Assembly (NCBI RefSeq): GCF_002023715.1
Contig: NZ_MAHX01000007.1
Location: 203,176-267,175, forward strand
Direction of reading: 5' to 3'
DNA: 64,000 nt
From: Elizabethkingia occulta
GTDB lineage: Bacteria > Bacteroidota > Bacteroidia > Flavobacteriales > Weeksellaceae
Each line of letters starts with the position of its first letter. Within the stretch, counting starts at the first letter, position 1. This document shows positions 17,736 through 26,151 of the stretch, piece by piece. The position numbers were made by a program, and so were the translations under genes. The notes below the pieces were generated by a model that was given only the letters and a program-made list of their open reading frames with translations, had not been told where the DNA came from and made no database searches.

Positions 17736-17770
17736 ATACTTTATACCCTTAGGAATTTACATGCTGAATA

Positions 17771-18289
17771 TTAATATGTTAAAGTGAAAATAATCAAATT
17801 AGAATTTTCTGTACACATCTCTGTTGATTGTATAAAATTTGACTTTAGCAGAAGATTGATTGAATTCTGATTTTCATAATGGGTAAAAGCAAGTATCTTT
17901 TTTAGCTTTAATGTATGAAATACATAGTCGATTACTGCTTGTATCGCTTCTGTCATTATTCCTTGTCCCTGGAATGTCGTCATTAATTCATATCCAATTT
18001 CACAACTGTTATTTTCGCTTGAAAGATCAAATAAGCTTACGGTACCTATAAGTGTATTCGTTTTAGTCAAGGTAATTGCCCAATAAAAAGAATTGCCTTT
18101 TTCAATGTTGCCATTGACACTTTTGATGAAATTTATGGCATCTTCTTTTGTTTTACAAATTGCGCGGTCAAGGAACTCGTTAATTTTGGGATCAGAACGC
18201 AAAGCAAAAATATCTTGCTCATCACCAATCGATAATTGCCTAAGAGTTAATCTTTCAGTTTTCAAAACCGGAAACGCCACTGAATTCAT
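17771..18289 (-). CDS. GNAT family N-acetyltransferase (RimJ/RimL-like)
   Basis: A 172-residue acetyltransferase of the ribosomal-protein-alanine/Acetyltransf_3 type. LKTERLTLRQLSIGDEQDIFALRSD at the start is the family's hallmark opening, WAITLTKTNTLIGTVSLFDL gives the central strands, and CEIGYELMTTFQGQGIMTEAIQAVIDY near residue 98 is motif A with the acetyl-CoA loop (Q/RGxGxx as QGQGIM). The C-terminal FTHYENQNSINLLLKSNF is typical. Substrate unknown; relatives modify proteins, aminoacyl compounds or antibiotics. It lies 36 bases downstream of the small membrane protein gene on the same strand and could share its transcript. Confidence 0.88.
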   Translation of the reverse strand: MNSVAFPVLKTERLTLRQLSIGDEQDIFALRSDPKINEFLDRAICKTKEDAINFIKSVNGNIEKGNSFYWAITLTKTNTLIGTVSLFDLSSENNSCEIGYELMTTFQGQGIMTEAIQAVIDYVFHTLKLKKILAFTHYENQNSINLLLKSNFIQSTEMCTENSNLIIFTLTY

Positions 18290-18325
18290 ACCTGTTATTA
18301 ATTTATATTTATTGAGCCTAGAATC

Positions 18326-18538
18326 TTATTGAATGGCTTGACTTCTGTTAAGTATGTAAATACTAAATATCGGACCGACAATAGGAATTAGAATTGAGAT
18401 AGTAAACAGCATAAGTTTATTGTTATCATCCTTTTCTCGTAAAATAAGCCAGCAAGAATATAATAGCAATATCAGCCCTAGTATTAAAAATACAGGTAAT
18501 GTTATCAGGTAGATTAGTTCTGCAGTTGATAAATCCAT
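18326..18538 (-). CDS. Small two-TM membrane protein (PLDc_N-like)
   Basis: A 70-residue protein with two membrane helices, about residues 8-32 (IYLITLPVFLILGLILLLYSCWLIL) and 42-62 (LMLFTISILIPIVGPIFSIYIL), separated by the charged loop REKDDNNK. The second helix with PIVGPIFSIYIL resembles the phospholipase D nuclease N-terminal domain (PLDc_N), a common stand-alone membrane module of unknown role. No catalytic HKD domain is present. Downstream on the same strand is the RimJ/L-like acetyltransferase. Confidence 0.65.
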   Translation of the reverse strand: MDLSTAELIYLITLPVFLILGLILLLYSCWLILREKDDNNKLMLFTISILIPIVGPIFSIYILNRSQAIQ

Positions 18539-18646
18539 AGTACTATTTACATATTCCTGAAAGTTAATATTTATTTTGTTTTCGAATACAATTTTTAGTA
18601 AAATTATTGCATCTATAATATTGTACTATCAATAGTGTATATTTGT

Positions 18647-18718
18647 AGCCCCGAGCAGAATCGAACTGCTATCTAAAGTTTAGGAAACTTCTATTCTATC
18701 CGTTGAACTACAGGGCCA
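18647..18718 (-). tRNA. tRNA-Arg (anticodon CCU)
   Basis: On the minus strand a 7-bp acceptor stem (GGCCCTG with CGGGGCT, including G-U pairs), D-arm with GTTCAACGG, anticodon arm GAAGT/ACTTT around the loop TTCCTAA (anticodon CCT) and a T-arm with GTTCGATTC fold a complete cloverleaf; discriminator A at 18647. CCA is not encoded. It begins only 6 bases after the stop codon of the SRPBCC gene on the same strand. Confidence 0.93.
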
Positions 18719-18724
18719 GAAGAA

Positions 18725-19177
18725 TTATTTCGGAAATCTGTCTTTCACAAGGTTTAGTTCGATTCCGTGTTCCAAATGAGCTTTCAGGCCAGCAAGTACT
18801 AAAGTAAAGCCTTCAGTAGAGTCACGGACAGCGGAGATCACGGTATCTTCATCACCTGTAAAATTGCTGTTAATTACAGAAACAAAAGTGTCACCTTCAT
18901 GTTCAGAGAAAGTCCATACAACCGGAGTTTTTTCTTCATAATTCCCCCATAATACTGAAATTTTCTGATTAGGCTGAAGCTCAGTTACTTCTACATCAAC
19001 ATCAACATTGTACATTTCCCATGTCCATGTAATATTTTTGTTTTCATCGAGCCTTCCTGAACTCTTGGTAAACCAGAACTTAGTCGTTATTTCAGGGTTT
19101 ATAAAAGCTTCATAAACATCTGCTACAGGTTTTCTTATCAGCATTTCTGCTTTTGCGTAATGGTTATTATTTTCCAT
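18725..19177 (-). CDS. SRPBCC / AHSA1 domain protein
   Basis: A 150-residue START-like protein of the AHSA1 (activator of Hsp90 ATPase homologue 1) type. AEMLIRKPVADVYEAFINPEITTKFWFTKSSGRLDENKN at the start gives the beta1-alpha1 and the WF signature, then WTWEMYNVDVDVEVTELQPNQKISVLWG, a strand pair, and the long C-terminal helix GFTLVLAGLKAHLEHGIELN that closes the hydrophobic pocket. Such small SRPBCC proteins bind lipids or polyketide-like ligands; the ligand here is unknown. Its stop is six bases from the tRNA-Arg 5' end, so the tRNA is probably co-transcribed and cut from the same RNA. Confidence 0.87.
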   Translation of the reverse strand: MENNNHYAKAEMLIRKPVADVYEAFINPEITTKFWFTKSSGRLDENKNITWTWEMYNVDVDVEVTELQPNQKISVLWGNYEEKTPVVWTFSEHEGDTFVSVINSNFTGDEDTVISAVRDSTEGFTLVLAGLKAHLEHGIELNLVKDRFPK

Positions 19178-19240
19178 TGTTGTTATTTTTGTAAGTCTAA
19201 ATTTAAAACATAATTTCTAATCGCTATATAAAAATAACAA

Positions 19241-19259
19241 CACAGGCTAAAAGCCTGTG
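19241..19259 (-). terminator. Rho-independent terminator of the SusCD-phosphoesterase operon
   Basis: An 8-bp stem CACAGGCT/AGCCTGTG with a 3-base loop; on the minus strand it is followed by TTGTTATTTTTA. It lies 40 bases past the phosphoesterase stop. Confidence 0.75.
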
Positions 19260-19298
19260 CTGTCTAAAATAAAGTAAAAGTAAAATGTTTAAAATTGA

Positions 19299-20876
19299 TT
19301 AAGGAATCATTCTGGCATCCTCTACACGGAAGGTTTCGGTTGCCTGAAAAGATTGCCCGAAACGATCTGTTGCACGGATGTTAATCTTATGCTGACCTTT
19401 TTCCAGTTTTTTAGGAAACTCAGCATTCCATAGATGGGTAGAGAATTCCGGATTTGAAGGTCTTCTACCTTCCAGTAACTGTGGGTTAATATCCCATTTC
19501 AGAACTTCTGTCACATATTTAGGATCGTAATCTTTAAGATAGCGCATCGGTTTCCAATCGCCATTGTCAATTTGGAATTCTACCTTATCATTAGGAGCTC
19601 CCATAAAGAAGTTAGCGACAATCTGTGCCGATGTTTTCCCTGGATATGGGATAACCTTCGGTGCAAATATGGAAATCTGATAATCATTTGGTTTCCCGGC
19701 TACCTTGTATTTTATTTTATAATCCGTATCGTTAAAGTGAATAAACGCATAGCCTCTTGGGGTTCCGTCCCGCATTGTAGATGCAGGTACACCCAATTCG
19801 TCTGCCGTACCGGAATACCAATCACCAGCAGTGGTTCCGGCATTGAATTCATATAATTTATGTTCCTGATCCCATCCTTGCTCTTTTCCATAAGTCAGTT
19901 GCTGCTGAATATGGGTATGTGCGGACATTAAAAACGATTTTTTAAAAGGTTTCAAAAGATTGAAAAGTTTTTCACGGTCGGCGTTTCGGAAGTTTTCCTC
20001 ATCATAGATCATAGGAATATGAAAAGAAATAACCACCAGTTTCTTTTTATCGACCAGTTTTAGATCATTTTCTATAAAACTTAGCTGGTCCGGACGAAGT
20101 CCGCCCCAATAACCTTTTCCGTCACGAGGATCAGGATAAAGAATATCATCCAGAACAATAAAGTGAACATTCCCGTAGTTGAATGCATAATTGTTCGGAC
20201 CGAAATTCTTTTTGAATGTTACATCAGATTGTTCGTCTGTTGCAGTATCATAGTTCATATCGTGATTTCCCATTACGTTGTACCATGGAAGTCCGATTTC
20301 CTTTACGGCGTCAGCATAGTACGGCTGAAGGCTTAGATCATCACCGACAAGATCGCCAAGGCTGATTCCAAAAGTGTAGTTCTCTTTCAGGTTTTTGACT
20401 TCCTGTACAATCCCTCTTTTGAAATATTCAATCTGCTTTTGGGTGTAAGGTTGTGGATCTCCGAATACGATAATATTGAAATCTTTTTTGTCTTCTGATT
20501 TTACCAACGGGAAATTAATTTCTCCCGGAAGATTTCCTGTCGGACCTATTCCTTTGTATTTGAATTGCGCTGGAGCACCTTTGGGGTTGTGATGATAATA
20601 AAACTTTGGTGTATTATTGCCACTTAACGGTGTACTATAACCAGATGGTTTGATAACAAAAAATATATTTTCGTCACCTGCAAGCAGCTGATATGCACCT
20701 TTGTTGTCTGTCAGTACAACCTGAATACCATTGGATACAGCAATATTGGGAATTCCGGATTCACCGGTATCTTTTATCCCGTTGTTATTTTTGTCTTCAA
20801 ATACATAACCTTTTGCAATGTTTTGTGCAGATAATATTCCGCAAAGTAAAACGGCTGATAATAACTGAACTTTCAT
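19299..20876 (-). CDS. Secreted calcineurin-like phosphoesterase with SdrD-B-like N-terminus
   Basis: A 525-residue secreted protein. A signal peptide (VQLLSAVLLCGILSAQ) is followed at about residues 20-75 by an SdrD B-like/Cna-B fold (GYVFEDKNNNGIKDTGESGIPNIAVS), a metallophosphatase core at about 130-345 and a C-terminal beta domain found with these enzymes. Metal motifs are visible: GDPQPY in place of GDxH, GDLVGDD, GNHDMNYD, SFHIPM and SAHTHIQQQ. Replacement of the first His by Gln is seen in this subfamily. It should hydrolyse phosphomonoesters or diesters outside the cytoplasm. It lies 20 bases behind susD, so the operon probably takes up a phosphorylated ligand or its product. Confidence 0.88.
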   Translation of the reverse strand: MKVQLLSAVLLCGILSAQNIAKGYVFEDKNNNGIKDTGESGIPNIAVSNGIQVVLTDNKGAYQLLAGDENIFFVIKPSGYSTPLSGNNTPKFYYHHNPKGAPAQFKYKGIGPTGNLPGEINFPLVKSEDKKDFNIIVFGDPQPYTQKQIEYFKRGIVQEVKNLKENYTFGISLGDLVGDDLSLQPYYADAVKEIGLPWYNVMGNHDMNYDTATDEQSDVTFKKNFGPNNYAFNYGNVHFIVLDDILYPDPRDGKGYWGGLRPDQLSFIENDLKLVDKKKLVVISFHIPMIYDEENFRNADREKLFNLLKPFKKSFLMSAHTHIQQQLTYGKEQGWDQEHKLYEFNAGTTAGDWYSGTADELGVPASTMRDGTPRGYAFIHFNDTDYKIKYKVAGKPNDYQISIFAPKVIPYPGKTSAQIVANFFMGAPNDKVEFQIDNGDWKPMRYLKDYDPKYVTEVLKWDINPQLLEGRRPSNPEFSTHLWNAEFPKKLEKGQHKINIRATDRFGQSFQATETFRVEDARMIP

Positions 20877-20896
20877 CTTACTTATAATTTAAAGTT

Positions 20897-22342
20897 TTAC
20901 TTATTCCACCACACTTTGATGTTAATATCGTCTCCGCCCATTTGTTGTACCGCTTTCTGATAATTCTCGGAGTTTAGTACCCGGGATTGGGTGGTGTACA
21001 TATATCGTTGAGGTAGTTTGCCTTCATTTTGCAGACCGCCGTTATTCGGAAGTTTAGGCAGTCCGGTTCTGCGTTGTTCAAACCATTGTTGATGATCTAT
21101 AAAAAACAGGGCAACATATTTTTGCAGCATAATCTGTTCGAAGCTATTATTAAAGGCAACTTTAGGATTGCTGAAATAATTAGCAGGTACTTCGCTTCCC
21201 CATTGTTCCAGATTGGCTTTTACACCTGCTTCGTAATAAGATTTTGTATTTCCGGTGACAATGCCTTTATAAGAAAGTTCAGCCATAATAAACTGTAACT
21301 CGGAATAAGTCATCATAAATAATCTCATCGGTGCTTTGGCTAAATTCTGGCTAAGCTGGGAAGGCTGGTAATCGAAATAAGTGCCCAAAGGATAACCTGC
21401 AGGAGCACCTTTGTATCCAATGTCCTTATTTTTCAGATCTTTTGCTTTTGTCAGGAAAACAGGGATTCTCGGGTCATTATTGTCCAACAAAGTATTGACA
21501 AAGAATTCACCTGCAGCTCTTGCTGTTGTAAAATCCTGAGGACGTGCAATAGGGGGAAGGAATGGTGCTATACCGGAAATGTCAAGAGCGGCGTTGTCTG
21601 CATTGGATGAGAAAACAGGATAGTTAACTGGATCATTTACGATTTTTCTGATCCTCTCATGAACGTTGATTTCTCCGTTTTTAGCAGAAATTCTGGTTAG
21701 CAATCGAAGAGAAAGGCTATTGGCAAATTTTTTCCATTTTACAATACCATCTACAGAAGCTTCACCTTTGTACAGAATATCTGATTCGGCAAGTTTCTTT
21801 TTTACGTCCAGTAAACTATTGGCCTGATTAAGCTGATCGAGCAGATTGATATAAATATCTTTTTGTCTGTCGAATGCAGGCTGTTTTACACCTGTATCCA
21901 ATTGGGAAGCCTGGGTCATAGGAATATCACCAAAGCTGTCTGTAAGATTAGCGTAGATCCAAGCATTGAGAATTGTTCCGATTGCCAGATTGTTATTATC
22001 ACCTTCCTGTTTGGCAATATCCATCATATCCCGTACCTGTTTCAACCACAGATAAGAAGTGTTCCACATGCCTTGTCCTGTTTTATCAGTCATATAGTAC
22101 CGGCTTGTAATGTTTCCCTCATTCGGAAAATCAATGGAAACCTGCATCAGGTCAAATGTAAAGTCATTGGCTCTGTTATAGCCATATGATGCCATATTGT
22201 ATAGCACCGGATTTAATAAGCTTCCGGAAGTCGGATCTTTTATTCTGCTTTCATCGGTATTGATTTGTTCGAAATTACGGCTGCATGAAACGGCCATCAG
22301 AGAAAGACTTAAGGGTATTATAAATTTAAAATAAGATTTCAT
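20897..22342 (-). CDS. SusD/RagB-like outer-membrane lipoprotein (SusD-like_2)
   Basis: A 481-residue surface lipoprotein: signal with lipobox MAVSC (Cys near residue 20), then FEQINTDESRIKDPTSG, typical of the SusD-like_2 subfamily. The rest is helical with TPR-like repeats (for example DIYINLLDQLNQANSLLDV and KWKKFANSLSLRLLTRIS) and ends in the common SusD-like segment with QQWFEQRRTGLPKLP and NSENYQKAVQQMGG. SusD proteins form the lid over their SusC channel and bind the ligand. It follows susC after 11 bases and precedes the phosphoesterase by 20, so the three are one operon. The ligand is not predictable from sequence; no glycosidase is nearby, so polysaccharide is unlikely. Confidence 0.93.
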   Translation of the reverse strand: MKSYFKFIIPLSLSLMAVSCSRNFEQINTDESRIKDPTSGSLLNPVLYNMASYGYNRANDFTFDLMQVSIDFPNEGNITSRYYMTDKTGQGMWNTSYLWLKQVRDMMDIAKQEGDNNNLAIGTILNAWIYANLTDSFGDIPMTQASQLDTGVKQPAFDRQKDIYINLLDQLNQANSLLDVKKKLAESDILYKGEASVDGIVKWKKFANSLSLRLLTRISAKNGEINVHERIRKIVNDPVNYPVFSSNADNAALDISGIAPFLPPIARPQDFTTARAAGEFFVNTLLDNNDPRIPVFLTKAKDLKNKDIGYKGAPAGYPLGTYFDYQPSQLSQNLAKAPMRLFMMTYSELQFIMAELSYKGIVTGNTKSYYEAGVKANLEQWGSEVPANYFSNPKVAFNNSFEQIMLQKYVALFFIDHQQWFEQRRTGLPKLPNNGGLQNEGKLPQRYMYTTQSRVLNSENYQKAVQQMGGDDINIKVWWNK

Positions 22343-22353
22343 GAAGTAAAGAA

Positions 22354-25329
22354 TTAGAATTTAAGATTAAGCTGCATACCAATTGTCCTGGCAGAAGGTA
22401 ATTGTCCGACTTCAGCTCCGGGAGTAATGGTGCTGTTGTTTAGTGTGGCTGCTTCCGGATCGAATAACGGGAATTTAGTCCACATCCATAGATTTTTACC
22501 ATATAGGGCAATTGTAAGTTCTTTCAGTTTTAGCTTTCCAATGCTGGCATCAGGGAAGGTATAAGATACTCTTGCATCTCTAAGCTTGATGAAAGAAGTA
22601 TCAAATGAATTGGTTTCCACATTGGCACGGCGGTAATAATCTCCATAATAGTTGGTTAAAAGAACTTTTTTAGTGTTCGGAGAGTAGCTTCCATCAGTAT
22701 TTTGTATAACGCCTTCGCCAATGACCATTCCGTCCGGGTTTTCTCTTCCCCATAGAGTATGTCCTAGTTTTCCTTGTTCACTCATCTTGTGATGAGATTG
22801 AGAATAAGCCATTCCTTTGTACTGACCATCAAACGAGAAGCTTATGCGGAAGTTTTTAATTTTAAATTCGTTCTGAAGTCCGGCTCTCCATTCCGGGAAT
22901 GCGTTTCCTACATATTCAATATCCGAAGGTCTGGCAGGTAATCCGGTAGCCGGATCATAAATAACCTGACCGTCCGGAGCACGTTTTAGTTTGTAACCAT
23001 ACATATCTCCAAGGGATCCTCCAATACGAACCTGATAGAATAGAACGTCCCCCACAGAAGCAACTGTATATGGATTACCTTCAAATTCAGCAGGGAGACT
23101 TAGTACCTTATTTCTGTTAGCAGACCAGTTGGCATTAATGTTCCATGTAAAGTTTGGCCTTTTTATTGGGGTAGCATTAAGTGTGATTTCCAAACCTTTG
23201 TTTTCTACGCTTCCTGAATTGATAAAGCGCGATCTGAATCCACTCTCGGTAAGAGCCGGAATTTCAACAATCTGATTTTTGGTAATATTTTTATAGAATG
23301 TGAAATTAAGACCTAATCTGTTTTTAAACATGGAGAAATCCATACCTCCTTCGTAATTGGTATTCTTTTCAGGAAGAAGATTGATATTGTTCAGCGTATT
23401 GGGAGCTACTACTGAACCTGATATTTCACCTATACTATAGTATCTGTCCAGTCTGTAAGGTTTGGTACCATTTCCAACGCCTGCTACAGATAGTCTTAAT
23501 TTCCAGAAATCAAAAGTGTTTTTTATACCGAATATATCGGAAAGAATAAAGCTGGTACTCGCTGAAGGGTAGAAGAACGAGTTATTTCCTTTTCTTAACG
23601 TACTTGTCCAGTCATTTCTGGCAGTAAGATCCAAGTAAACATATTTTCCATAGTTTAGGGAAACCAAACCATAAATACTGTTTTCCTGTCTGTCTTTAGG
23701 TGAAGGAATAGCACTGAACAAAGAAAGTCCGTTAGAAAGAGTATATATATTGGGTTTTCTCAACCCTGTTGCACGCGTCATTTCATAGCGGTATTCATTG
23801 TATCTGATGCTTCCTCCTAATGATGCACTGATGCCTATTTTACTACCTGTCTGATTGTTTTTGTAGCTAAAGAGAATATCATTATTGTATTCCTGATTGG
23901 TGATATGTTCCTCTCTGTAATAACCTTGTGGATAATTAGCTGTGCTAAAAGGTCTGCGCTGGGTACGGATGTCATTTTGCCACTCCAGTCCGGAGCGGAA
24001 CATAACATCGAAACTGCGATTGATCTTATAATTTAAAGTTATATTGGCGTTCAGCTGATTATTATTAGCGCTGTTCAGCATTTCATAAGCAATCATGTAA
24101 GGATTGTCTATGTAAGAGCTGAACGGGTGTATCTGGTCTATACCTTCTTTTCCCGGTCTCCATATTGGGCGGTACCACGCCAGATCCACATTAGGATTCT
24201 GGAAAATCATAAAATAAGAAATAGACTGATTATTGTATCCGGTTGCAGGAAGATTATCACTCATCATTTTAGAGTACATAACCTTAGTGGTAATTTTTAA
24301 TTTTTCATTCAGTTGGTGTGTTAAAGATGTTGAAAAATTAAAGCGATCAAAACCGGTATTAGGCATCATCCAATTATTTTTTACATAGCCTAATGAGCTT
24401 CTGAAACTGGTTTTGTCATTTGAATTTTCCAACGAAAGTGTATTGGAATAAGTCTCACCGGCTTGCCAAAAACCTTTGATATTGTTTTTATAAGGCTTCC
24501 AAAGCTGGCGCTCCAGACTTGGGCCGATAATATTAGGATCATATTGAAAATAAGACTGCCCATCGAATTTAGGACCAAATGCACTACTGGTACTTCCCGT
24601 ATTTACGCCATCTTCAGATGCCCCGTATGAATAATAGAATTTTCCGCTTTTATCTTTATTCAGCGTTCCTTGTCCGTATTCATATTGATAATCCGGCCAT
24701 TTCAGAACAGTGTCGAAACTGGTGTCAGATGAAAAAGAAACTCTTAGTTTTCTACTTCCTGCACCTGATTTGGTTGTAATCATAATAGCTCCGTTTGCTG
24801 CTCTGGAACCATATAAAGCAGCTGCCGAAGCTCCTTTCAATATCGTAACAGAAGCAATGTCATCAGGATTAATACTGTTGATGCCATTTCCGTAATCAAT
24901 AGGAAGATCACCACCAGCACCTGCTCCATAAGCGGATGCACCGGTTCCGGTTGTGTTATTACTCATAGGGACTCCGTCGATAACAATGAGAGCGCTATTG
25001 CTATCCATGTCAAAAGACTTTTCACCACGTAATGTGATTCTGGCGCTTCCTAATGGTCCTGCTCCCGCGGTCTGGATTTTTAAACCAGCTACTTTTCCTT
25101 CCAAAGCATTTGCCCAGTTATTGTTTTGGGTGTCTTCAAATATTTTTGAATCCTTGTTTTCAGCAGCATATCCTAAAGATTTATTCATTCTTTTGATACC
25201 TAATGCTGTTACTACAACTTCGTCAATAACTTTGGTTTTTAATGTGTCTTTGGTCTTTTGGGAAAAAGCGGTTTGTGTAATACATCCCGTAAGAACCAGA
25301 GCCAAAAGGCTTTTGACATTCTTATTCAT
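22354..25329 (-). CDS. SusC/RagA-like TonB-dependent transporter
   Basis: A 991-residue outer-membrane transporter. After a signal peptide (residues 1-23) it goes directly into a TonB-box-like segment (VIDEVVVTALGIKR) without the carboxypeptidase-regulatory-like domain that opens many SusC proteins. The plug (about residues 45-200) holds NNWANALEGKVAGLKIQT, ALIVIDGVPM, INPDDIASVTILKGASAAALYGSRAANGAIMITTK, the SusC signature. A 22-strand barrel follows, ending in GMQLNLKF with a terminal Phe. It energises import across the outer membrane through TonB-ExbBD, with the SusD-like lid encoded next. It is the first gene of the operon; a TACTTTTG -7 box lies 20 bases upstream. Confidence 0.95.
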   Translation of the reverse strand: MNKNVKSLLALVLTGCITQTAFSQKTKDTLKTKVIDEVVVTALGIKRMNKSLGYAAENKDSKIFEDTQNNNWANALEGKVAGLKIQTAGAGPLGSARITLRGEKSFDMDSNSALIVIDGVPMSNNTTGTGASAYGAGAGGDLPIDYGNGINSINPDDIASVTILKGASAAALYGSRAANGAIMITTKSGAGSRKLRVSFSSDTSFDTVLKWPDYQYEYGQGTLNKDKSGKFYYSYGASEDGVNTGSTSSAFGPKFDGQSYFQYDPNIIGPSLERQLWKPYKNNIKGFWQAGETYSNTLSLENSNDKTSFRSSLGYVKNNWMMPNTGFDRFNFSTSLTHQLNEKLKITTKVMYSKMMSDNLPATGYNNQSISYFMIFQNPNVDLAWYRPIWRPGKEGIDQIHPFSSYIDNPYMIAYEMLNSANNNQLNANITLNYKINRSFDVMFRSGLEWQNDIRTQRRPFSTANYPQGYYREEHITNQEYNNDILFSYKNNQTGSKIGISASLGGSIRYNEYRYEMTRATGLRKPNIYTLSNGLSLFSAIPSPKDRQENSIYGLVSLNYGKYVYLDLTARNDWTSTLRKGNNSFFYPSASTSFILSDIFGIKNTFDFWKLRLSVAGVGNGTKPYRLDRYYSIGEISGSVVAPNTLNNINLLPEKNTNYEGGMDFSMFKNRLGLNFTFYKNITKNQIVEIPALTESGFRSRFINSGSVENKGLEITLNATPIKRPNFTWNINANWSANRNKVLSLPAEFEGNPYTVASVGDVLFYQVRIGGSLGDMYGYKLKRAPDGQVIYDPATGLPARPSDIEYVGNAFPEWRAGLQNEFKIKNFRISFSFDGQYKGMAYSQSHHKMSEQGKLGHTLWGRENPDGMVIGEGVIQNTDGSYSPNTKKVLLTNYYGDYYRRANVETNSFDTSFIKLRDARVSYTFPDASIGKLKLKELTIALYGKNLWMWTKFPLFDPEAATLNNSTITPGAEVGQLPSARTIGMQLNLKF

Positions 25330-25348
25330 GGTCTCTATTTTTTAGCGG

Positions 25349-25356
25349 CAAAAGTA
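25349..25356 (-). promoter_or_regulatory. Candidate -7 promoter box for the SusC operon
   Basis: On the minus strand TACTTTTG, an exact match to TAnnTTTG, ends 20 bases before the susC ATG. No strong -33 TTG is seen at the right distance. Confidence 0.5.
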
Positions 25357-25478
25357 AGAGACCAATGTTACGAGATTTTTAAGCTAATTTTAACTTTTAC
25401 CGAATTAAAGTTAATAATAGTTAAAATTGTAAAAACTAAATATTTATAATTAAAAAACTATATTAATGTATAAAAAAA

Positions 25479-25502
25479 CATTCTGCTTAAGAAAACAGAA
25501 TG
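25479..25502 (-). terminator. Rho-independent terminator
   Basis: CATTCTG and CAGAATG form a 7-bp stem with a 10-base loop; on the minus strand it is followed by seven T. It probably ends the transcript of the reductase-like gene and the two-component genes before it. Confidence 0.65.
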
Positions 25503-25575
25503 AAAGAAATTAAGTTTATGTTAATAAATGACTTTTGTGTGAATTATTTAGTTGTAATTATGCTGTACTCAAAGT

Positions 25576-26118
25576 TTATTCAGGCTGATAAGTAAGTTCT
25601 ATAACCCCTGATTTGAACATGCGGAAGCCCAGTAGTTTTAATCCAATCCTGTTTTTTAAATTTTCAAATAATGGCTTTCCGTTTCCCAATACAACAGGAT
25701 GCAGAGATATTTTATAAAGATCAATAAGCCCCAGATGGATAAATGTTTTTATAAGATTGGCTCCTCCATATAACCATATATCTTTACCTTGCTGTTTTTT
25801 TATTTCATTAACTTTAGCAATGATGTCAGAGGTAATAAATTTTGCATTCTCATTTGATCTGTCCTGATGAGAGAATACAAATTTTTGTTTTGAATGTATT
25901 TCATTCCATATCTCTTTTTCTGAAATATCAGCATCAGATTCAGGCTGATAAGTGCCCCAGGCGTCATAGCTTACTCTGCCATAAAATATAGTGTCAATAC
26001 TTTGGAGAAAATTTTCGAAGCCCATGTCATCATCCATAATACACCAATCAGTTTCTCCATTGGATCCCTCAATAAAACCATCCAAACTGACCGCTAAGTT
26101 TAAAACTACCTTTTTCAT
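25576..26118 (-). CDS. Dihydrofolate reductase family protein (RibD C-terminal-like)
   Basis: A 180-residue protein of the RibD_C/YwjB/YyaP group. VVLNLAVSLDGFIEGSNGETDW opens with the family's SLDGFI motif, then a TIFYGRVSYDAWG segment near residue 42 and WLYGGANLIKTFIHLGLIDLYKISLHPVVLGNGKPLF in the second half, the glycine pair being part of the NADPH site. The group includes reductases of unknown substrate; true folate reduction is not implied. It starts 33 bases after the histidine kinase stop on the same strand and may be read from the same transcript, though a functional link is not evident. Confidence 0.87.
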   Translation of the reverse strand: MKKVVLNLAVSLDGFIEGSNGETDWCIMDDDMGFENFLQSIDTIFYGRVSYDAWGTYQPESDADISEKEIWNEIHSKQKFVFSHQDRSNENAKFITSDIIAKVNEIKKQQGKDIWLYGGANLIKTFIHLGLIDLYKISLHPVVLGNGKPLFENLKNRIGLKLLGFRMFKSGVIELTYQPE

Positions 26119-26151
26119 GTGAATTTTTAAAGTTTATTTTTTATGATATAA

